A DNA stretch of 60,332 bases from Pseudomonadota bacterium (GTDB lineage: Bacteria > Pseudomonadota > Gammaproteobacteria > Burkholderiales > SG8-39): positions 1-60,332 of the forward strand of contig JAFEDL010000087.1 in NCBI GenBank assembly GCA_018241645.1. The letters run 5' to 3'. The notes below the pieces were generated by a model. It had not been told where the DNA came from and made no database searches. It worked only from the letters and a program-made list of their open reading frames with translations. Position 1 is the stretch's first letter, and each line of letters opens with the position of its first letter. Both the position numbers and the translations under genes were made by a program. Shown here in pieces: positions 29,913 to 36,857 of this stretch.

Positions 29913-30308
29913 ATGCGCAGGCTCCTGCTCGTCGCGTGCCTCTGCTCGGGCGCGGCCGGTGCGCAGGAGCGCGACGTGCAGCGCGCGCTGATGCTGCGCC
30001 AGCAGCAGTCGGACGAGTTCTCGCTGCAGCTGCGCCAGTCGCAGCAACGCCTGCAGGTTGCGCCCGGGGACCTCAACCAGCAGCAGGACCTCGAGGGCCG
30101 GCAGTTGCAGGAGCGCCAGCGCCTCGAATCGCTCGGGGCGCAGCAGCAGCGGTCGATCGGGCAGGAAAGCGGCAACCCGGTCACGCAGCGCCAGCAGTTC
30201 GACCGGGACCGGCAGATGGAACTGCAGCGTCCCTTCGAGCTCCGCCTGCCGCCGCCGCGGGTGCGGGAGCCGGTCACGCCCCGCCCGAAGGACCCCGAAC
30301 CCTACTGA
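29913..30308 (+). CDS. Secreted Gln/Arg-rich small protein of unknown function
   Basis: A 131-residue product with a short signal peptide (MRRLLLVACLCSGAAGAQE). The mature part is dominated by Gln, Arg and Leu in a heptad-like helical stretch with several QQQ runs, then a proline-rich end (LPPPRVREPVTPRP). Cys10 and Cys12 are in the signal, but no clear lipobox fits. It begins 3 bases after the DUF4337 stop and is convergent with aceE. I do not recognise the family; a periplasmic location is inferred. Confidence 0.7.
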   Translation: MRRLLLVACLCSGAAGAQERDVQRALMLRQQQSDEFSLQLRQSQQRLQVAPGDLNQQQDLEGRQLQERQRLESLGAQQQRSIGQESGNPVTQRQQFDRDRQMELQRPFELRLPPPRVREPVTPRPKDPEPY

Positions 30309-32987
30309 CTAGCGGCGCCAGGCGGGCGGGCGCGCGGAGTCGATGCCGTAGCGCCCGATGGCCGCGGCAACGACCTCGCGCGTGACCGCGCCCTCGTCTG
30401 CGAGCGCGGCCAGGGCCGCGACGGCGATGTGCTCGCGGCTCACTTCGAAGAAGTCGCGCAGCGCCGCGCGCGTGTCGCTCCGGCCGAACCCGTCAGTGCC
30501 CAGCGCCACGTATTTGCGCGGCACGCAGCCGCGGATCAGCTCGGCCACCGCGCGCACGTAGTCGCTTGCGGCCACCACCGGCCCGCGTGTCCCGGCGAGG
30601 TGCTGCTCCACCCAGCCGGTGCGCCTCGGCGCCAGCGGATTGAGGCGGTTGGCGCGCTCGGCCTCGAGCCCGTCGCGCGCGAGTTCCGAGAAGCTGGTCA
30701 CGCTCCAGACGTTGGCGGGTATGCCCCAATCCTTGTCGAGCAGCTCGCCCGCGGCGATCGCTTCGCGCAGGATGGTGCCCGAGCCCAGCAGCTGGACTTG
30801 GGCGCCGTCGCGCGCCTGCAGCCGGTACATGCCGCGCAGGATGCCTTCCTCCGCCCCCGCGGGCATGGCCGGGTGGACGTAGTTCTCGTTCATCACGGTG
30901 AGGTAGTAGAAGACGTCCTCCCTCGCTTCGAGCATGCGGCGCGCGCCGTCCTGCACGATCACCGCCATCTCGTAGCCGAAGCACGGGTCCCAGGACCGCA
31001 GGTTGGGGACGGTGGAGGCGACCAGGTGGCTCGAGCCGTCCTCATGCTGCAGGCCCTCTCCCGAGAGCGTGGTGCGCCCTGCGGTAGCGCCCACGAGGAA
31101 CCCGCGCGAGCGCTGGTCGGCCGCGGCCCAGATGAGGTCGCCGACGCGCTGGAAACCGAACATCGAGTAGTAGACGTAGAAGGGCAGCATCGGCGAGCCG
31201 TGCGCGCTGTAGCTGGTGGCGGCCGCGATCCACGAAGCCAGCGCGCCGGCTTCGGTGATGCCTTCCTCGAGGATCTGGCCGTCCTTCGCCTCCTTGTAAT
31301 AGAGCAGCTCGTCCTTGTCTTCCGGCTCGTAGAGCTGGCCCACCGCCGAATAGATGCCCACCTGCCGGAACAGGCTCTGCATGCCGAAAGTGCGCGCCTC
31401 GTCGGCTACGATGGGCACCACCCGCTTGCCCAGGCCCGGGGCCTTGAGCAATTGGGACAGCATCTGCACGAACACCATCGTCGTCGACTGCTCCCGGTCG
31501 CGCGTGCCCTCGAGCAGGCGCCCGAAAGAGGCCAGCGGCGGGACCGGGACGGACTCGCATTCCACGCTGCGCGCGGGCAGGAACCCGCCCAGTTTCTCGC
31601 GCCGCGCGTGCAGGTACTTGATCTCGGGGCTGGCCGGGCCCGGCGTGTAGAAGCGCACGGCTTCCACGTCGGCGTCCGACAACGGCAGGTCGAACCGGTC
31701 GCGGAACGCGCGCAGCGCCTCTGCGTCGAGCTTCTTCTGCTGGTGGGTGCCCATCTTGCCCTGGCCGGACTCGCCCATGCCGTAGCCCTTCTTCGTCTGC
31801 GCGAGGATCACCGTGGGCCGGCCCTTGTGGCCCGCGGCGGCCGCGTAGGCAGCGTAGATCTTCACCGCGTCGTGCCCGCCGCGCCGCAGGTGGTCGATGT
31901 CCGCGTCGGTCATGTGCGCGACCAGCGCCTGCAGGTCGGGATACTTGTTGAAGAAATGCTCGCGGTTGAAGCGCCCGTCGGTGGCCGCGTAGGTCTGGAA
32001 TTCGCCGTCCACGGTCTCGTGCAGGCGCTTGAGCAGCACGCCCTCCTCGTCGCGCGCGAAGAGCCCGTCCCAGTCGGCGCCCCACAGCAGCTTCACCACG
32101 TTCCAGCCCGCGCCCGCGAACAGGCCCTCGAGTTCCTGGACGATCGAGCCGTTGCCGCGCACCGGTCCGTCGAGCCGCTGCAGGTTGCAGTTGACGACGA
32201 AGATCAGGTTGTCGAGGCCCTCGCGCGCGGCGAGCGACAGGCCGGCCAGCGACTCCGGCTCGTCCATCTCGCCGTCGCCGACGAAGGCCCAGACCTTGCG
32301 ATCGGTCGTGGGCAGGATCCCGCGGTCGGCGAGGTAGCGCATGAAGCGGGCCTGGTAGATCGCGCTGATCGGGCCCAGCCCCATCGAGCCGGTGGGGAAC
32401 TGCCAGAAGTCCGGCATCAGCCAGGGGTGCGGATAGGAGGACAGCCCCGCGCCCCCGGTTTCCCGCCGGTAGCTGTCGAGCTGGGCCTCGCCGAGACGGC
32501 CTTCGAGGTAGGCGCGCGAATACACGCCCGGGGCCGAGTGCGGCTGGAAGTAGACGAGGTCGCCCGACTGGCCGGCGCGGAAGAAATGGTTGAAGCCGAC
32601 CTCGAAGAGGTCCGCCGCCGAGGCGTAGCTGGCGATGTGGCCGCCGAGCTCGGGATGGGCGCGATTGGCGCGCACCACCATGGCCAGCGCATTCCAGCGC
32701 ACGATCGCGCCCAGCCGCCGCTCGATGTCGAGGTCCCCGGGAAACTGCGGCTGGTCGGAAAGCTGCACGCTGTTCCGGTAGGGCGTGTTCATCACCGGGG
32801 GCATCGGAACGCGGCGCGCACGCGCGTGCTCGAACAGCTTGCGCAGCAGGAAGGTCGCGCGCTCGCGCCCTTCGGCGGCCACCAATGCATCGAACGCGTC
32901 GAGCCATTCGCGCGTTTCGGACGGATCCGCGTCCGGCGGGTTCACGCGCCAGAAGGCGGAGGAAACGATGTCGGAAAGGTTGGTCAT
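30309..32987 (-). CDS. aceE: Pyruvate dehydrogenase E1 component, homodimeric type (or related 2-oxo acid dehydrogenase)
   Basis: An 892-residue homodimeric E1. The thiamine diphosphate motif runs from [10 protein letters not shown] to [11 protein letters not shown]; the substrate-site histidines and the [20 protein letters not shown] loop (19 residues) are as in AceE. No E2 or E3 gene is adjacent. The gene is divergent from an Lrp-type regulator, an arrangement known for 2-oxobutyrate-type E1 genes (mdeB) beside Lrp-like activators in pseudomonads, so either pyruvate or a short 2-oxo acid could be the substrate. The stop abuts the convergent secreted-protein gene. Confidence 0.88.
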   Translation of the reverse strand: MTNLSDIVSSAFWRVNPPDADPSETREWLDAFDALVAAEGRERATFLLRKLFEHARARRVPMPPVMNTPYRNSVQLSDQPQFPGDLDIERRLGAIVRWNALAMVVRANRAHPELGGHIASYASAADLFEVGFNHFFRAGQSGDLVYFQPHSAPGVYSRAYLEGRLGEAQLDSYRRETGGAGLSSYPHPWLMPDFWQFPTGSMGLGPISAIYQARFMRYLADRGILPTTDRKVWAFVGDGEMDEPESLAGLSLAAREGLDNLIFVVNCNLQRLDGPVRGNGSIVQELEGLFAGAGWNVVKLLWGADWDGLFARDEEGVLLKRLHETVDGEFQTYAATDGRFNREHFFNKYPDLQALVAHMTDADIDHLRRGGHDAVKIYAAYAAAAGHKGRPTVILAQTKKGYGMGESGQGKMGTHQQKKLDAEALRAFRDRFDLPLSDADVEAVRFYTPGPASPEIKYLHARREKLGGFLPARSVECESVPVPPLASFGRLLEGTRDREQSTTMVFVQMLSQLLKAPGLGKRVVPIVADEARTFGMQSLFRQVGIYSAVGQLYEPEDKDELLYYKEAKDGQILEEGITEAGALASWIAAATSYSAHGSPMLPFYVYYSMFGFQRVGDLIWAAADQRSRGFLVGATAGRTTLSGEGLQHEDGSSHLVASTVPNLRSWDPCFGYEMAVIVQDGARRMLEAREDVFYYLTVMNENYVHPAMPAGAEEGILRGMYRLQARDGAQVQLLGSGTILREAIAAGELLDKDWGIPANVWSVTSFSELARDGLEAERANRLNPLAPRRTGWVEQHLAGTRGPVVAASDYVRAVAELIRGCVPRKYVALGTDGFGRSDTRAALRDFFEVSREHIAVAALAALADEGAVTREVVAAAIGRYGIDSARPPAWRR

Positions 32988-33053
32988 GCGGGAAGTCTAT
33001 CGGTACGCCTGCCGCAGGTGCTGCTGTTATTGCACTGCCGGGGGCGCGGATTC

Positions 33054-33066
33054 AGCATAATATGCT
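33054..33066. promoter_or_regulatory. Lrp-type operator between aceE and the Lrp gene
   Basis: AGCATAATATGCT is an inverted repeat with 6-bp arms around one central base. With its flanks it matches 13 of 15 positions of the E. coli Lrp consensus YAGHAWATTWTDCTR as I recall it. It lies 27 bases before the regulator ATG, in the 105-base divergent gap. Confidence 0.65.
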
Positions 33067-33092
33067 TTGTTCTTATACTCAATCAGCACATC

Positions 33093-33623
33093 ATGCCTCA
33101 ATCGCTCGACTCGACCGACTGGAAGATTCTGGCCCGCCTGCAGGAGGATGCGCGCCTCAGCAACGTGGAGCTCGCGCAGGCCGTCCACCTGTCGCCCTCG
33201 CCCTGCCTCAACCGGGTGCGCAGCCTCGAAGCCGGCGGGATCATCAAGCGCTACGTGACCCTCCTCGACCCGCTCGAACTGGGGCTCACGGTGAGCGTGT
33301 TCATCCAGGTGACGCTGGAGCGGCAGGTCGAGTCGGCGCTCGAAGTCTTCGAGCGCGCCATCCAGGCGCGCCCGGAGGTGATGGAGTGCTACCTGATGAC
33401 CGGCGACGCGGATTACCTGCTGCGGGTGGTGGTCTCGGACGTGCAGGCGCTGGAGCGCTTCATCCTCGATTTCCTCACGCGCATTCCCGGCGTGGGCAAC
33501 ATCCGCTCCAGTTTCGCCCTCAAGCAGGTCAAGTACCAGACCGCGCTGCCGCTGCCGCAGCAGCAGCGCGAAGCATCGCGCAAGCCTGCGCGCGCGGCCC
33601 AGCGCAAAATGCGCCGGACATGA
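33093..33623 (+). CDS. Lrp/AsnC-family transcriptional regulator
   Basis: A 176-residue regulator with an N-terminal helix-turn-helix ([20 protein letters not shown]) and the RAM effector-binding fold ([28 protein letters not shown]). The tail after residue 155 is basic and non-conserved. The ATG at 33093 is chosen by family alignment; a long upstream open frame is antisense to aceE. It is divergent from aceE and most likely controls it and itself in response to an amino or 2-oxo acid. Confidence 0.92.
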   Translation: MPQSLDSTDWKILARLQEDARLSNVELAQAVHLSPSPCLNRVRSLEAGGIIKRYVTLLDPLELGLTVSVFIQVTLERQVESALEVFERAIQARPEVMECYLMTGDADYLLRVVVSDVQALERFILDFLTRIPGVGNIRSSFALKQVKYQTALPLPQQQREASRKPARAAQRKMRRT

Positions 33624-33646
33624 ATCCGGGGAAGGGGCGCGCGATG

Positions 33647-33655
33647 TGGTATACT
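33647..33655 (+). promoter_or_regulatory. Extended -10 promoter of the cold-shock gene
   Basis: TGGTATACT gives an extended -10 element (TGnTATACT). Transcription would start near 33662, leaving a leader of about 140 bases before the ATG at 33804, as is usual for cspA-type messages. No good -35 is seen, which an extended -10 tolerates. Confidence 0.6.
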
Positions 33656-33803
33656 GCGTGCAGCAGGATGCTCAAGCAGTGAATTCGCAGTCCCCTCATC
33701 GCCGCGCTCGCGGCAACGTTGGCCTCAAGTTCCCTTTCTTGATTTTCTCGCACCGGCGCCGCGGCCCGGATTTGCCGCAGCTCACTCAGAAAGGAAATAC
33801 ATC

Positions 33804-34007
33804 ATGGCTACCGGAATCGTTAAGTGGTTCAACGACAGCAAGGGATTCGGATTCATCACCCCTGACGCAGGCGGCGAAGACCTGTTTGCGCATCACAGCG
33901 CCATCCAGATGGACGGCTACAAGTCCCTCAAGGAAGGCCAGAAGGTCCAGTACGAAGAGCGTACCGGCCCCAAGGGCAAGCAAGCCGCGGACATCAAGGC
34001 AGTCTGA
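33804..34007 (+). CDS. Cold-shock domain protein (CspA family)
   Basis: A 67-residue single cold-shock domain that binds single-stranded RNA and DNA. RNP1 is KGFGFI and RNP2 is DLFAHHS; the end [14 protein letters not shown] is normal for betaproteobacterial Csp. An AAAGGAAA ribosome site lies 7 bases before the ATG. The gene is monocistronic: a long leader precedes it and a strong terminator follows. Confidence 0.96.
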   Translation: MATGIVKWFNDSKGFGFITPDAGGEDLFAHHSAIQMDGYKSLKEGQKVQYEERTGPKGKQAADIKAV

Positions 34008-34030
34008 GTCCGCAGCTGCAGCAGTGAAGA

Positions 34031-34056
34031 AAGGCCCGGCTTACCGGGCCTTTTTC
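34031..34056 (+). terminator. Intrinsic terminator after the cold-shock gene
   Basis: AAGGCCCGG (34031-34039), loop CTTA, CCGGGCCTT (34044-34052), then TTTCTT. The stem is perfect over 9 bp. The opposite strand also ends in TTTCTTC, so it may also serve the convergent universal stress gene. Confidence 0.9.
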
Positions 34057-34070
34057 TTTGGGGCTTCCGG

Positions 34071-34568
34071 CTAGTCGGCGGCTACCGCCAGCGCGGTCAG
34101 GCCCAGGCCTACGCAGGCCGGGACCCCGTAGCGTTCGAACGCGCCCGAGCGCCCGTCGCCGATCACTGCAACCGGCACGCCGGCGAGGTCGAGGATGCGC
34201 GGGACCGGCGAGAACAGCGCCTGCCACCATCCCGCGCGCCGCGTGGCGCCGATCACGATCTGGTCGGCCTGGTGCCGTCGGGCAAGCGCGGCGACCGTGT
34301 CCGCCACCCGGCCCGAGGCCGCCACGGCTTCGTAGGTCACGCCGGCCGCATCCAGCACTTGGCGCGCCTCCGCCATCGCGCGCGCCGACCGCTCGCTGCG
34401 CATCGCTTCGCGCGATGCGCGCGAGGTGAAGCGCGCCGCGTGGGACGTCAGCAGTGGCTGCACGTTGACGAGGATCGCCGTGCCGCGCCCTTCACACAGC
34501 GCAGAGGCTGCGTGTCGCACAGCGGCGAGGGAGGCCTTCGATCCGCTTACCGGTACCAGCATTTTCAT
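34071..34568 (-). CDS. Universal stress protein (UspA family)
   Basis: A 165-residue single UspA domain (MLVPVSGSKASLAAVRHA, then VIGATRRAGWW and GVPVAVIG). The ATP-binding loop differs from the classic G-x2-G-x9-G(S/T), so nucleotide binding is uncertain. The ATG at 34568 overlaps the TerC-family stop as ATGA and has an AGGAGAT ribosome site within that gene, so the two are coupled. The open frame further upstream lies inside the TerC gene. Confidence 0.85.
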   Translation of the reverse strand: MKMLVPVSGSKASLAAVRHAASALCEGRGTAILVNVQPLLTSHAARFTSRASREAMRSERSARAMAEARQVLDAAGVTYEAVAASGRVADTVAALARRHQADQIVIGATRRAGWWQALFSPVPRILDLAGVPVAVIGDGRSGAFERYGVPACVGLGLTALAVAAD

Positions 34569-35269
34569 GGCCGATCTCCTGTCAGTGAGGCTGCGGTGAG
34601 GGAAGCGCGGTGGCGGACCTTCAGCCAGGAGAGACCCAGCGTGCCGAAGATCGCGGCCGCGTAAAGGGTCCAGGACGGGACCCGGCTCTCGCCGAGCCAC
34701 TCCTGCACGAACGGCTCGCCGGTCACCATCTTGGCCGCGGTCCACGCGAGAACTGCGCCGCCGATGTAGACGATCGAGGGGAAGCGCTCGATCCATTTCA
34801 GGATCAGCGTGGAACCCCAGATCACGATCGGGATCGAGATCAGCAGGCCGCATACCACCAGCAGCGAGCTGCCGCTGGCGGCGCCGGCTACCGCCAGCAC
34901 GTTGTCCAGGCCCATCACCGCGTCGGCCACTACGATGGTCTGCATCGCCCCCCAGAACGACGCGGCCGGCGCAAAGTCATGGCCGTCGTCATCCTGCTGC
35001 GTGAGCAGCCGGTAGGCGATCCACAGGAGCATGAGTCCGCCGGCCAGCATCAACCCCGGCACCTTGAGCAGCCAGACCACCCCGAGCGTCAGCAGGGTGC
35101 GGACGACTATGGCGCCGAGCGTCCCCCAGACGATCGCGCGGGTCTTGAGGTGCTTCGGGAGGTTGCGCGCGGCGAGCGCGATCACGATCGCGTTGTCGCC
35201 GGCCAGCACCAGGTCGATGACCACGATTGCGGCGAGCGCAGAGAGGAACTCGGGGGTGAACATTTCCAT
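34565..35269 (-). CDS. TerC-family membrane protein (Alx/YkoY-like, likely Mn(II) transporter)
   Basis: A 234-residue integral membrane protein with about seven helices. The two acidic signatures of the TerC family are present: VVIDLVLAGDNAIVIALAA and VVADAVMGLDNVLAVAGAA. Proteins of this family such as Alx and YkoY export manganese or metallate exoenzymes. Start MEMFTPEFL is supported by a GGAGCAGG ribosome site. It is cotranscribed with the universal stress gene and divergent from a Mn-type riboswitch that lies on the opposite strand, so the switch does not control it in cis. Confidence 0.9.
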   Translation of the reverse strand: MEMFTPEFLSALAAIVVIDLVLAGDNAIVIALAARNLPKHLKTRAIVWGTLGAIVVRTLLTLGVVWLLKVPGLMLAGGLMLLWIAYRLLTQQDDDGHDFAPAASFWGAMQTIVVADAVMGLDNVLAVAGAASGSSLLVVCGLLISIPIVIWGSTLILKWIERFPSIVYIGGAVLAWTAAKMVTGEPFVQEWLGESRVPSWTLYAAAIFGTLGLSWLKVRHRASLTAASLTGDRP

Positions 35270-35387
35270 GGCCTGCTCCGGTATGCGAATGCGCCGATTA
35301 TGCGAATCGCGCGCGGGCAGGAAATGAAGAATCGCAATGCGCCCGGCTTGCCGCACAGTCCATTACACATTGCAATAGCTCGGGGAC
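35270..35387. other. Divergent gap between terC-like gene and riboswitch promoter
   Basis: These 118 bases must hold the promoter of the leftward TerC-USP pair. I see no convincing -35/-10 pair, operator or hairpin. Together with the riboswitch leader the gene-free stretch runs from 35270 to 35608. Confidence 0.4.
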
Positions 35388-35416
35388 TTGCGGCGTCCGG
35401 CGGGCGCTGCTAGGAT
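35388..35416 (+). promoter_or_regulatory. Promoter of the riboswitch transcript
   Basis: TTGCGG (35388-35393), 17-base spacer, TAGGAT (35411-35416), with TG one base upstream of the -10 (extended -10). The predicted start, about 35423, coincides with the first base of the aptamer. Confidence 0.6.
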
Positions 35417-35422
35417 CGCGTC

Positions 35423-35528
35423 ACTCCAAAGGGGAGTAGCTTTTCGCAGGGCCGCCGTCAATACGGGATCAATTCCGCCCCGGTCGCCCTGGCAACGCCA
35501 CAGCGTTGCAAGCGAGACCTTTGCCAGT
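35423..35528 (+). ncRNA. yybP-ykoY manganese riboswitch aptamer
   Basis: The conserved elements of the class are present in order: AAAGGGGAGTAGC (35428-35440), GTCAATAC (35457-35464), and GCGAGACCTTTGCC (35512-35525). P1 pairs CAAAGG (35427-35432) with CCTTTG (35518-35523); inner helices are CAGGGC/GCCCTG (35447-35452, 35486-35491) and GCAACGC/GCGTTGC (35492-35498, 35503-35509). This class senses Mn(II) and usually controls Mn exporters. Because the 3' strand of P1 is also the 5' arm of the terminator, ligand binding should prevent termination, making an ON switch. The downstream gene is an HTH-only LysR-type protein. Confidence 0.9.
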
Positions 35529-35549
35529 CAGGCAAAGGTCTTTTCGTTT
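35516..35549 (+). terminator. Riboswitch expression-platform terminator
   Basis: GACCTTTGCC (35516-35525), loop AGTCA, GGCAAAGGTC (35531-35540), tail TTTTCGTTT. The stem is perfect over 10 bp. Its left arm contains the P1 3' strand of the aptamer, so terminator and aptamer exclude one another. Confidence 0.9.
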
Positions 35550-35608
35550 GCGCGAGACCATTGCCTGCAGCAAAGGACCGTCGCGAACATGCCCTGAGGA
35601 GTCCACAC

Positions 35609-35977
35609 ATGCGTCACGCCGCACTTCGCCGCTACTTCCGGCACGGAATGCTTCCCCAGCTCATGGTGTTTGAGGCCGTCGCCCGCCTGGGCAGCTTTAC
35701 GCGGGCCGGGGAGGAACTCTGCCTCGCGCAGCCCACGGTTTCGGTGCAGGTCCGCAAGCTCTCGGAGAGCCTCGGGCTGCCGCTGCTGGAGCAGTCGGGC
35801 AGGAAGATCGTCCTGACCGAAGCTGGAAAGGAGGTCTACGAGACCGTCCAGGTGCTGTTCCGGTTCTTCATCGCCGCCGATGAGCGGTTGGAGGCGCTGC
35901 GCAGGCTGCGCGGGGTGAAGCCGCCTGCCGCCCCGGCGGCCGAAGGGGGCCTGCTGACGGAACTTGGTGCCGGCTAG
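35609..35977 (+). CDS. LysR-type DNA-binding domain-only protein under a Mn riboswitch
   Basis: A 122-residue protein holding only the winged helix-turn-helix and linker helix of a LysR regulator: LMVFEAVARLGSFTRAGEEL, QPTVSVQVRKLSESLG, LLEQSGRKIVLTEAG and a helix to about residue 100, then a Pro/Ala tail. The whole effector-binding domain (about 190 residues) is missing. The N-terminal region resembles CbbR-like LysR proteins (MRHA start). GAGGAG lies 7 bases before the ATG, so translation signals are intact. Its last codons and TAG stop lie in the 3' end of the antisense tRNA-Thr gene. It may be a functional small repressor or a remnant; the intact domain, good ribosome site and riboswitch favour function. 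Confidence 0.8.
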   Translation: MRHAALRRYFRHGMLPQLMVFEAVARLGSFTRAGEELCLAQPTVSVQVRKLSESLGLPLLEQSGRKIVLTEAGKEVYETVQVLFRFFIAADERLEALRRLRGVKPPAAPAAEGGLLTELGAG

Positions 35978-36040
35978 AGGAGTCGAACCCCCGACCTTCT
36001 GATTACAAATCAGCTGCTCTACCAACTGAGCTAAGCCGGC
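35965..36040 (-). tRNA. tRNA-Thr (anticodon UGU)
   Basis: A 76-base cloverleaf read on the minus strand with acceptor stem GCCGGCT/AGCCGGC, D arm AGCTCAGTTGGTAGAGC, anticodon loop TTTGTAA (anticodon TGT), T loop TTCGACT and an encoded CCA end at 35965-35967. The outermost anticodon-stem pair (G27-A43) is a mismatch. The 3' end overlaps the stop of the LysR-type gene by 13 bases. Confidence 0.95.
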
Positions 36041-36058
36041 CTCGGGATGGAGTCCGGT

Positions 36059-36064
36059 AGTATA
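36059..36064 (-). promoter_or_regulatory. -10 element of the tRNA-Thr promoter
   Basis: On the minus strand TATACT lies about 18 bases before the 5' end of the mature tRNA and is followed by a GC-rich discriminator (ACCGG). No clear -35 is found at the right distance. Confidence 0.5.
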
Positions 36065-36088
36065 GCGAATTGCCTACAGGGACCCCGC

Positions 36089-36583
36089 ATGACCCCGCGC
36101 TCGCTGACCCGTACTGGCTTAGCCCTTGGCGCCGCAGCCTGCGCCGCCCTGCTCGGCTACGGCTTCTACCTGCAGTACTTCGACGGCCAGGATCCCTGCC
36201 CGCTCTGCCTGGTCCAGCGCGGCTTCTATTTCGGGTTGCTGTTCGTGTTCCTGGCGGCGGCAATCCACGGGCCCGCGCGGGTCGGCGGCATGGTTTACGG
36301 CGTGCTCGGGCTGCTGCTTGCCGCGGGCGGGGCAGGCACCGCGGGACGCCAGGTCTGGCTGCAGCACCTGCCGCCCGACCAGGTGCCGAAATGCGGGCCA
36401 GATCTCTACTACATGCTGGACCACTTCCCGTTTGCGAAGGTCGTCACCAACCTGTTCAAGGGTTCGGGGCAGTGCGCGGAAGTCACCTGGCGGGCCTTCG
36501 GCCTGTCGATCGCCGAATGGTCGCTGGGGTTCTTCGTGGTGTTCGCAATCCTGGCCCTGTGGGCCATGCTGAGGCAGCGCTAG
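36089..36583 (+). CDS. dsbB: Disulfide bond formation protein B
   Basis: A 164-residue inner-membrane protein with four helices that reoxidises DsbA and passes electrons to quinone. The first periplasmic loop has the redox pair in DPCPLCLVQRGFY; the second loop has Cys in VPKCGPDL and SGQCAEV. The ATG at 36089 gives the normal N-terminus before helix 1. Its stop TAG overlaps the convergent stop of the next gene in CTAG (36580-36583). Confidence 0.94.
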   Translation: MTPRSLTRTGLALGAAACAALLGYGFYLQYFDGQDPCPLCLVQRGFYFGLLFVFLAAAIHGPARVGGMVYGVLGLLLAAGGAGTAGRQVWLQHLPPDQVPKCGPDLYYMLDHFPFAKVVTNLFKGSGQCAEVTWRAFGLSIAEWSLGFFVVFAILALWAMLRQR

Positions 36584-36804
36584 CGCGATTCGGCGTATTC
36601 GCTTTTCAGGGCGCCCACCAGGTCGACCAGCACCTGCCGGAACTGTTTCTCGTCGCATCCCATCAGTACGGCGTCGTCGAGCGCTTCCTGGCACGTCTCC
36701 CGGATTTCCTCGAGGTTCTCGCGCAGCACCTTGAGCTTTTCCACGCAGGCGACGATTTCCCCGTCCGGTCCGCGCCAGACGGGCTGGGGCACTTTTGCAG
36801 TCAT
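36580..36804 (-). CDS. Small conserved acidic protein of unknown function
   Basis: A 74-residue product with no membrane segment. It has a short N-terminal part with WRGPDGEIVACVEKLKVLRE and a long helical, acidic stretch, with three cysteines (in VACVE, RETCQ and MGCDE). The start at 36804 is preferred over an ATG 15 bases upstream because AAGGAA sits 7 bases before it. It is convergent with dsbB and lies downstream of the cobA-cysI group, from which it is separated by 53 bases. I do not recognise a named family. Confidence 0.75.
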   Translation of the reverse strand: MTAKVPQPVWRGPDGEIVACVEKLKVLRENLEEIRETCQEALDDAVLMGCDEKQFRQVLVDLVGALKSEYAESR

Positions 36805-36857
36805 GAACGTTCCTTCCATGGGCAGACCTGGGACGCTGCCGCAGTCACCAGACTACC

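Noticed and set aside
29913..30308. Gln-rich repeats in the small secreted gene as a CRISPR-like or tandem repeat array
   Set aside because: The repetition is of codons for Gln and Arg in a helical protein; unit length and spacing are irregular and the frame is maintained.
30429..33092. Very long plus-strand open frame antisense to aceE, apparently joined to the Lrp gene
   Set aside because: It is an antisense shadow of a GC-rich gene: composition is Arg/His/Ala/Gly-rich without any family motif, while aceE on the other strand is full length. Only the last 176 residues, the Lrp protein, are real.
35423..35549. Riboswitch as a cis-regulator of the TerC-family gene
   Set aside because: The conserved bases and terminator only read correctly on the plus strand, while the TerC gene is on the minus strand and starts 150 bases away in the other direction.
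35609..35977. Reading the HTH-only LysR gene simply as a pseudogene
   Set aside because: The DNA-binding domain is uninterrupted, the ribosome site is strong and a functional-looking riboswitch with promoter precedes it. A remnant is still possible, so confidence is lowered rather than the gene dismissed.
35965..36040. tRNA-Thr as an integration site for a mobile element
   Set aside because: No integrase, direct repeat of the tRNA end, or phage-like gene is present on either side within the window.
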